This document shows positions 58,448 to 64,000 of a stretch of 64,000 nucleotides of DNA, one piece after another. Origin of the DNA: Herbaspirillum sp. 3R11 (GTDB taxonomy: Bacteria; Pseudomonadota; Gammaproteobacteria; Burkholderiales; Burkholderiaceae_D); NCBI RefSeq assembly GCF_004563925.1, contig NZ_SPNJ01000006.1, forward strand, positions 332,237 to 396,236, written 5' to 3'. The notes beneath the pieces are model-generated. The model searched no databases and was not told the DNA's origin. It saw nothing but the letters and a program-made list of their open reading frames with translations. Positions within the stretch are counted from its first letter, which is position 1; every line of letters begins with the position of its first letter. The translations under genes were made by a program, and so were the position numbers.

Positions 58448-59578
58448 ATGCCACCTGTTCGCATCATTGCAATTGCAACAGCCCTGTCCTTGCTGTCCGC
58501 CTGCGCTTTTGCGCAAGAGCGGCAAGTGGTCAAGCTCGGTTTCAGCAGCCCGCTGTCGGGGCCGCAAGCCGCCGCCGGCAAGGATGGGCTGAATGGCGCG
58601 CAGATGGCGATCGAACGCCTGAACCAGCAAAACCTGCAGCTGGACGGCAAAGTCATTCGTTTTGAGTTGCTGGTGCGCGACGACAAGGCCAGCACGCAGG
58701 AAGGCGCCGCAATCGCGCGGGAGCTGGTGGGGGCCGGGGTCCGGGCGGTGCTGGGACCGTTCAATTCCGGCGTGGCGCTGAGCGTTGCGAAGATCTACAA
58801 CGACGCCGGCGTGGTGTCGCTCACCGTCGCCTCCAATCCCAAAGTCACCCAGACCGCGCTGACGTATGTGTTTCGCATTGCCGCCAGCGACGCCGATATG
58901 GGCGGCAAGATGGGCCTGTATGCGGCGCGTCATCTCAAACTGAAAAAAATGGCAGTCATCGACGACGGTTCGCTGTATGCGCGCGGGCTGATTGATGAGT
59001 TCGAGCGGGTCGCCAAAATGAATGGCGTCCAGCTGGTGTACAAGGAAGCGGTCGGCGACAAGGCGGAGGAATTCGGCGTCGCGCTCAATGCCATCGCCGC
59101 CGCCAAGGCCGACGCCATTTTCTTCGGCGGCTACGTGCCGCAGGCGAGCGCGTTGCTGCGGCAGATGCAGCAGCGCGGCCTGTCGATTCCCCTGTTGGGC
59201 GGCGACGCCTTGTGTTCGTCGGCCATGTCGACGCAAGCCGCTAGCGCGCTGGGCGAACGCACTTACTGCGTGCAGGGAGGCGTGTGGCTGACCAGGGTGT
59301 CGGACGGCGCTGTTTTCGCTTCCGCCTACCAGGGCAAATATGGCAGCTTGCCGGATGTCTATGCGCCGACCTTCTACGACGGCGTGCTGTTGCTGTGGCA
59401 GGCGATGAAGTCGGCCAATTCGCTCGACCCGCGCGTCTTTGCGCCGGTGCTGGCGCGCATGCGTTACAAGGGCGTAACGGCCACCTATGAGTTCACGCCA
59501 CGCCACGACATGACCGAATCGACCGTGACCATCCTGCGTTTCAAGGATGGCAAGCTGGTGCCGCTATCGAGTTTTTGA
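58448..59578 (+). CDS. Branched-chain-type ABC substrate-binding protein (paralogue 1)
   Basis: The 376-residue protein has a signal peptide ending ACAFA (residue ~22) and the LivJ/LivK fold (VVKLGFSSPLSGPQAAAGKD). GAGGAGCGC precedes ATG 58448. It aligns almost without gaps with the binding protein encoded at 60344-61471, so the two are duplicates that have diverged. Its own transcription unit lies between a strong terminator and a convergent Lrp gene, with no permease attached. The ligand is a guess: a branched-chain or related amino acid. Confidence 0.9.
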   Translation: MPPVRIIAIATALSLLSACAFAQERQVVKLGFSSPLSGPQAAAGKDGLNGAQMAIERLNQQNLQLDGKVIRFELLVRDDKASTQEGAAIARELVGAGVRAVLGPFNSGVALSVAKIYNDAGVVSLTVASNPKVTQTALTYVFRIAASDADMGGKMGLYAARHLKLKKMAVIDDGSLYARGLIDEFERVAKMNGVQLVYKEAVGDKAEEFGVALNAIAAAKADAIFFGGYVPQASALLRQMQQRGLSIPLLGGDALCSSAMSTQAASALGERTYCVQGGVWLTRVSDGAVFASAYQGKYGSLPDVYAPTFYDGVLLLWQAMKSANSLDPRVFAPVLARMRYKGVTATYEFTPRHDMTESTVTILRFKDGKLVPLSSF

Positions 59579-59595
59579 GACGGCTCGTCCGTGAT

Positions 59596-60060
59596 TTATT
59601 TGATCGGCAACCGGATCGTATTCTTGACCTCTTCCATCACCGCGTAGGTATGCGTTTCGCGTACGCCCTTGAGCTGCAGCAGCGACTTGCCGAGGAATTC
59701 ACGGTAGGCGTTCATGTCCTTCACGCGCGATTTGACCAGATAATCGAAGCCGCCCGCGACCATGTGGCATTCCATGATTTCCGGAATGCTCTGCACGCTT
59801 TTCTTGAAGGCTTCGAAGACGTCGGCCGTGGTGCGGTCCAGCACCACCTCGATGAACACCAGCAGCGACACGTCCAGCAATTCCGGATTGAGCTGGGCCG
59901 CGTAGCCGAGGATATAGCCGGCGTCCTGCAGCTTGCGTACCCGCTCCAGGCAGGCCGCCGGCGACAGATTGACGCGCGCGGCCAGGTCGACGTTGCTGAT
60001 GCGGCCGTCGTTTTGCAGTTCCGACAGAATTTTTTTGCTGATTTTATCAAGCGTAGCCAT
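59596..60060 (-). CDS. Lrp/AsnC-family transcriptional regulator
   Basis: The 154-residue protein has the winged helix-turn-helix at residues ~5-60 (LDKISKKILSELQNDGRIS, VDLAARVNLSPAACLERVR) and the RAM effector domain (YLVKSRVKDMNAYREFL). Lrp-type regulators sense amino acids and often control neighbouring transport or catabolic genes. It is divergent from the second binding-protein gene 283 bases away and convergent with the first, so both are possible targets. Confidence 0.92.
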   Translation of the reverse strand: MATLDKISKKILSELQNDGRISNVDLAARVNLSPAACLERVRKLQDAGYILGYAAQLNPELLDVSLLVFIEVVLDRTTADVFEAFKKSVQSIPEIMECHMVAGGFDYLVKSRVKDMNAYREFLGKSLLQLKGVRETHTYAVMEEVKNTIRLPIK

Positions 60061-60343
60061 AGAATCTGAATTTTCTTCTGTTTAATGAGAAATTGCTGAA
60101 TTAAATTCTGATTATAAGGGCAATTATCGGGACTAATATCATCAAAGAGTAAATAGAATCGAGCACCATAAAAAGTAGTTGCGCCGGACCACCGGACGCA
60201 ACGGGCCGACCAAAGCACAGAAGAGAGACTCACCCGCCATGCCTATCTGCAGTTGCGCTTGCGACCGTCTTGCCTTTTTGCCGCCGCGGCTTGAATTCAG
60301 TGTTTTAACGCAAGCCTGACCTTCAACCAAGAGAGGAAACAAC
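60061..60343. promoter_or_regulatory. Divergent lrp / binding-protein control region
   Basis: This gap holds no gene. The part next to lrp (60061-60170) is AT-rich, with repeated AATT and ATTAT words (for example AATTAAATTCTGATTATAAG), as expected for Lrp binding and for divergent promoters. GAGAGGAAACAAC just before 60344 is the ribosome site of the binding protein. No single operator could be fixed. Confidence 0.4.
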
Positions 60344-61471
60344 ATGTATAACCGCATGCATATCATCGCCGCTTCACTTGCCATCATCCCGGCATTCGCA
60401 TCTGCTCAGGAAGTGCAAACAGTGAAGATCGGTTTCAGCAGTCCGCTGACCGGGCCACAAGCTTCGGCCGGCAAGGATAACCAGGGCGGTTTGCAAATGG
60501 CGGTCGAGCGTCTGAATACGCAAGGCCTCACCATCGGCGGCAAGAAGATCAAGTTCGAAATCGTCGCGGAAGATGACCAGGCCGATCCGAAATCGGGCGT
60601 GGGCGTAGCGCAAAAGCTGGTTGACCAGGGCGTCAAGGCCATCGTCGGTCCGTACAACTCGGGCGTCACCATTCCTGCTTCGCGCGTCTACAACGACGCC
60701 GGCATCGTGACCGCGACCGTGGCTTCCAATCCGAAGATCACCCAGCAAGGTTTCGCCACCCTGTACCGTGTTGCAGCAAGCGACAGCCAGCTGGGCGGCA
60801 AGATGGCGCTGTACGCCGCCAAGGAACTGAAGATCAAGACCGTGTCCGTGATCGATGACCGCACCGCGTATGGCCAGGGCCTGGCGGAAGAATTCATCAA
60901 GATCGCCCAGGCCAACGGCATCAAGGTCGTCAGCAAGGATTTCACCAACGACAAGGCCACCGACTTCACCGCCATCCTGACCTCGATCAAGGGCAAGAAG
61001 CCGCAAGCCGTGTTCATCGGCGGTTACGCACCACAAGGCGGTCCGATCAAGCGTCAGATGAAGCAACTGGGCATCGACGCGCTGCTGATGGGCGGCGACG
61101 GTATCTGCTCGCCTGAAATGGGTCGTCTGGGCGGCGACGCCATCGGCGAAAGCGTCTACTGTACGCAAGGCGGCACGATCCTCGAGAAGGCCAAGGAAGG
61201 CAAGGCATTCGCCGACGACTATCAAAAGAAGTTCGGTCGCCCAGCGGAAGTCTACGCAGTCTCGTTCTATGACGGCATGATGGTCATCGCTCAGGCAATG
61301 AAGGCGGCCAACTCCGTCGAACCAAAGGTCTATGGCCCTGCGCTGGCTAAAATCAAATACAAAGGCGTGGCAGGTCAGTACGAGTTCGACGACAAGCATG
61401 ACCTGAAGCAATCGCCAGTGACGATCTTCCGCTTCAAGGACGGCGTGCCGGTTGCTCTGACCAGCTACTGA
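60344..61471 (+). CDS. Branched-chain-type ABC substrate-binding protein (paralogue 2)
   Basis: This 375-residue LivJ/LivK-type protein has a signal peptide ending AFASA (residue ~23) and the fold start VKIGFSSPLTGPQASAGKDN. It is the likely main binding protein of the liv-type transporter whose permease gene livH starts at 63787. Between them lie two hydroxyproline-metabolism genes. Two hairpins after its stop could let it be made in excess over the membrane parts, as is usual for binding proteins. Ligand may be a branched-chain amino acid or a hydroxyproline. Confidence 0.92.
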   Translation: MYNRMHIIAASLAIIPAFASAQEVQTVKIGFSSPLTGPQASAGKDNQGGLQMAVERLNTQGLTIGGKKIKFEIVAEDDQADPKSGVGVAQKLVDQGVKAIVGPYNSGVTIPASRVYNDAGIVTATVASNPKITQQGFATLYRVAASDSQLGGKMALYAAKELKIKTVSVIDDRTAYGQGLAEEFIKIAQANGIKVVSKDFTNDKATDFTAILTSIKGKKPQAVFIGGYAPQGGPIKRQMKQLGIDALLMGGDGICSPEMGRLGGDAIGESVYCTQGGTILEKAKEGKAFADDYQKKFGRPAEVYAVSFYDGMMVIAQAMKAANSVEPKVYGPALAKIKYKGVAGQYEFDDKHDLKQSPVTIFRFKDGVPVALTSY

Positions 61472-61520
61472 TCGCTGCTTCCGCTGTTTGGTTTCATCGC
61501 CAGTTCCATTTCATTTCTGC

Positions 61521-61620
61521 CAGGGAACAATCGCAGTCTTGTGATTGCTTCCCTGAAATGATCCCCTGGTAATTTCCGTAGTTCATCCCCGGCCCTCTGC
61601 AATGCAGCAGGGCCGGGGTT
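61521..61620 (+). terminator. Two tandem hairpins after the binding-protein gene
   Basis: The first pairs CAGGGAACAATC (61521-61532) with GATTG-C-TTCCCTG (61543-61555), with one bulge. The second pairs CCCCGGCCCT (61587-61596) with AGGGCCGGGG (61609-61618) and an inner CTGC/GCAG stem. Neither has a full T-run, so they are partial terminators or RNA-stabilising ends rather than a clean stop. Confidence 0.5.
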
Positions 61621-61749
61621 GCCACAGCCTCATCTTTACGATCGGGCAAGGCATTGATGCATCCGTATCACCAATACGGCGCACGCAATCGGAAATGCAA
61701 TACACTGCCCATTGCGAATAGTTTCTAGTATTTTGCAGAAGGAAGTTTC

Positions 61750-62760
61750 ATGCTCAGTTACACCCGCACCGTCCAGACCATCGACGCCCACACCGGCGGC
61801 GAACCGCTGCGTATCCTGGTGTCCGGCCTGCCGCAAGTACCCGGCGCCACGATCCTTGAAAAGCGCACCTGGCTGAAGGAAAACCGCGACGACCTGCGCC
61901 AGTTCCTGATGAACGAGCCGCGCGGTCACGCCGACATGTACGGCGCTTACCTGTTTCCGCCACTGACGCCGAATGCCGATTTCGGCGTTATTTTTATTCA
62001 CAATGAAGGCTACAGCGACATGTGCGGCCACGGCATCATCGCGCTGGGCAAAGTGCTGGTCGAAATGGGCTATGTTGAGCGTACTTCACCGGTGACGCGC
62101 ATCTGCTTCGACGCGCCGGCCGGCTTCATCGACGCCAGCGTGGAGTGGGACGGCCAGCGCGCCGGCAAGGTCACCTTCAAGAACGTGCCTTCCTTCATCT
62201 ATCAGCGCGACGTCGAAGTCGACACCCCGAGCTTCGGCAAGATCACCGGCGACATCGTCTTCGGTGGCGCTTTCTACTATTACATCAACGCCGACCAGGC
62301 CAAGCTGACCGTCAAGCCGGAACAAGTGCGCCAGCTGATCCAGCTCGGCGCCGAGACCAAGGCCGCCGTCAAGGCCAAGGTCAAGATCCAGCATCCGCTC
62401 GAGCCGGGTTTGAACACGCTGTACGGCACTATCATCGACAGCGCCCCCAATTTTCCCGGCGCCGATCAGTCCAACGTCTGCATCTTCGCCGACCGCGAAG
62501 TCGACCGCTCGCCGACCGGCACCGGCACCTCCGGCCGCGCGGCGCAGCTGTTCCTGCGCGGCAAGCTGGACCTCAACCAGGACTACGTCAACGGCAGCAT
62601 TGTCGGCAGCAACTTCAGCGTGCGCGTCACCGGCACCACCAAGGTCGGCGAGCTTGATGGGGTCTTCACCGAAGTCACCGGTTCGGCGCACATCATGAGC
62701 ACCAACCAGTGGCTGCTGGAAGAGTCCGACCCGTTCCCGACCGGCTTCTTCCTGAGGTAA
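61750..62760 (+). CDS. lhpH: trans-3-hydroxy-L-proline dehydratase
   Basis: The protein belongs to the proline racemase superfamily. Of the two catalytic positions, the first is Cys92 (DMCGHG) and the second is Thr256 (SPTGTGTS) instead of the cysteine of racemases and 4-hydroxyproline epimerases. The Cys/Thr pair is the mark of trans-3-hydroxy-L-proline dehydratase, which makes delta-1-pyrroline-2-carboxylate. The 336 residues are complete; AGAAGGAAG precedes ATG 61750. The next gene, 4 bases on, encodes the reductase for that product, which strongly supports the assignment. Confidence 0.88.
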   Translation: MLSYTRTVQTIDAHTGGEPLRILVSGLPQVPGATILEKRTWLKENRDDLRQFLMNEPRGHADMYGAYLFPPLTPNADFGVIFIHNEGYSDMCGHGIIALGKVLVEMGYVERTSPVTRICFDAPAGFIDASVEWDGQRAGKVTFKNVPSFIYQRDVEVDTPSFGKITGDIVFGGAFYYYINADQAKLTVKPEQVRQLIQLGAETKAAVKAKVKIQHPLEPGLNTLYGTIIDSAPNFPGADQSNVCIFADREVDRSPTGTGTSGRAAQLFLRGKLDLNQDYVNGSIVGSNFSVRVTGTTKVGELDGVFTEVTGSAHIMSTNQWLLEESDPFPTGFFLR

Positions 62761-62764
62761 ATCG

Positions 62765-63703
62765 ATGCACATTCTCGACGCCCAACAAACCGCCGCCGCG
62801 CTGCCGTATGCGCGCCTGGTACCGGCGCTGGCGCAAGCCGCGCAGGAATTCGCCGACGGCCGCATCACCGCGCCCGAACGCCAGGTCGTGCCGATCGACG
62901 CCAACAGCGTGCTGCTCAGCATGCCGGCCGTCAGCGCTGACCTCAGCGTCACCAAGCTGATTACCGTCCATGGCGACAACGCCCGGCATGGCCTGCCCGC
63001 CATCCAGGGCGAAGTCATCGTCTTTGAAACGCAGACCGGCCGGCGCATCGCCTTGCTGCACGGTCCGACCGTCACTGCCCGTCGTACCGCCGCGATGACG
63101 CTGCTCGGCATCCAGACGCTGGCGCCGGCCAAGCCAAAATCGGCGCTGCTGATCGGCACCGGCGTGCAGGCTGCCGCGCATGCCGACGCGCTGGTGGAGT
63201 TCTTCGGCGTCACGCAATTCTGGATCGTGGCGCGCGACGTTGCCCGCATGCAGGCGTTCTGCAGCGAGCTCAGCACGCGTCATGCCGAGCGCGGCATCGT
63301 CGCCAGTCCGCTGGCGGCTGACGCCATGCAAAAGGACGTGCCTGCGACCGACGTACTGATCGCACTGACCACCTCGCGCACCGCGGTGATTCCGGCCAGA
63401 CTCGCGCCGCATACCCTGGCCATCGGCGTCGGCGCCTTCAAGCCTGACATGGTGGAATTCCCGGCAGCGCTGCTGGCTGAACGCACCATCGTCGTCGACG
63501 ACCTCGGCGGCGCCAAACATGAAGCCGGCGACCTGATCCAGGCCGGCGTCGACTGGAGTCGCGTACGCGCCATCGGCGACATCCTGGCCGGTCGCGGTGA
63601 AAAGCTGCAGCCTGCGCAGGGTTTGCCGGTCTTCAAGACCGTCGGCCAGGCCTCATGGGATCTGGCGGCGGCGCGCGTGGCGCGTGACTCGCTGCAAAGT
63701 TGA
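62765..63703 (+). CDS. lhpI: Delta-1-pyrroline-2-carboxylate reductase (ornithine cyclodeaminase family)
   Basis: The 312-residue enzyme has the ornithine cyclodeaminase/mu-crystallin fold with a Rossmann motif LLIGTGVQAAAHADAL near residue 130. Members placed next to a Cys/Thr dehydratase reduce delta-1-pyrroline-2-carboxylate (and piperideine-2-carboxylate) to L-proline (or pipecolate) with NAD(P)H. Start ATG 62765 follows TGAGGTAAATCG, and the 4-base gap implies cotranscription. Ornithine cyclodeaminase itself is less likely given the partner. Confidence 0.85.
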   Translation: MHILDAQQTAAALPYARLVPALAQAAQEFADGRITAPERQVVPIDANSVLLSMPAVSADLSVTKLITVHGDNARHGLPAIQGEVIVFETQTGRRIALLHGPTVTARRTAAMTLLGIQTLAPAKPKSALLIGTGVQAAAHADALVEFFGVTQFWIVARDVARMQAFCSELSTRHAERGIVASPLAADAMQKDVPATDVLIALTTSRTAVIPARLAPHTLAIGVGAFKPDMVEFPAALLAERTIVVDDLGGAKHEAGDLIQAGVDWSRVRAIGDILAGRGEKLQPAQGLPVFKTVGQASWDLAAARVARDSLQS

Positions 63704-63786
63704 TCTGACAGAAATTCAATCCACAAAGATTTACACAGAACCGCTCTGCAACAAGCAGCGTGGAAAAAAGGGAGCTTAGGAGACAT

Positions 63787-64000
63787 ATGGACATATTCAT
63801 CCAGCAAATCATCAACGGCCTGGTCCTGGGGAGCATGTACGCCCTGATCGCCCTGGGCTACACGATGGTGTACGGCGTGCTGAACCTGATCAATTTTGCG
63901 CACGGCGACGTGCTCATGATCGGCGCGATGGCAGGCTTGAGCATTTTGAAGCTGATCCAGCACGTGGCGCCGGACCTGCCGGGCATCGTCAAGCTGATCA
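63787..64000 (+). CDS. livH: Branched-chain amino acid ABC permease LivH (start only)
   Basis: The first 71 codons of a LivH-type permease are present before the window ends; the frame is open at the edge. The start MDIFIQQIINGLVLGSMYAL and the segment GYTMVYGVLNLINFAHGDV are typical of LivH. TTAGGAGACAT precedes ATG 63787. It begins 83 bases after the reductase gene and probably opens the membrane part (livH, livM, livG, livF) of the transporter. Confidence 0.9.
   Translation, partial: MDIFIQQIINGLVLGSMYALIALGYTMVYGVLNLINFAHGDVLMIGAMAGLSILKLIQHVAPDLPGIVKLI

Noticed and set aside
61750..62760. Proline racemase or 4-hydroxyproline epimerase
   Set aside because: The second catalytic position is Thr256, not Cys, which fits the dehydratase instead.

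Overview
The window is high-GC chromosomal DNA of a betaproteobacterium. The ribosomal proteins, EF-Tu, DksA, the resB/ccsA cytochrome c maturation pair and the gpmA-envC-ctpA-moeB order all fit Burkholderiales, most likely Oxalobacteraceae (Herbaspirillum-like). That placement is from remembered family resemblance, not a search. No rRNA, tRNA, CRISPR array, insertion sequence, integrase or phage gene was seen, so this reads as conserved core genome with islands of transport and catabolism.

Layout. 0.2-3.6 kb: a haem-type TonB-dependent receptor followed by an HmuS/ChuS-like protein that, unusually, starts with a lipoprotein signal. 3.7-23.1 kb: the complete str, S10, spc and alpha clusters (rpsL to rplQ, including secY, infA, rpmJ and rpoA), punctuated by strong hairpins; rpoBC is not directly upstream of rpsL. 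23.3-28.0 kb: a NodIJ-type ABC exporter, cutA, dsbD and a Prx6-type peroxiredoxin. 28.0-33.2 kb: a LysR regulator divergent from an iron-type alcohol dehydrogenase, a 2-oxoglutarate-semialdehyde-type dehydrogenase and an orphan ABC binding protein. 33.3-36.8 kb (minus): a taurine/sulfonate-type ABC transporter whose last gene is an Asp/Glu-racemase-family enzyme. 37.0-39.1 kb (minus): hemB and engB, separated by a 343-base gap that ends in a plus-strand terminator and may hold a small RNA.

39.3-46.0 kb (plus): cytochrome c4, resB and ccsA (System II cytochrome c maturation), a HAD phosphatase and msrPQ (periplasmic methionine sulfoxide repair), together an envelope redox block. 46.6-49.5 kb (minus): rhodanese, grxC, secB, an SH3 protein and gpsA. 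49.6-54.2 kb (plus): gpmA, an EnvC-type amidase activator, CtpA and MoeB/ThiF. 54.4-55.4 kb: a DksA with a 190-residue Ala/Lys-rich N-terminal extension and a degenerate zinc finger. 55.6-58.3 kb: a small His-containing membrane-anchored protein and a ZnuD-like TonB receptor behind a palindrome that overlaps a probable promoter. 58.4-64.0 kb: two paralogous branched-chain-type binding proteins around an Lrp regulator, a trans-3-hydroxy-L-proline dehydratase and pyrroline-2-carboxylate reductase pair, and the start of livH, cut by the window end.

The best leads beyond routine annotation are the exported HmuS homologue, the candidate small RNA between hemB and engB, the DksA extension, the racemase-ABC operon, the hydroxyproline genes inside a liv-type cluster, and several hairpin/promoter arrangements in the ribosomal clusters.
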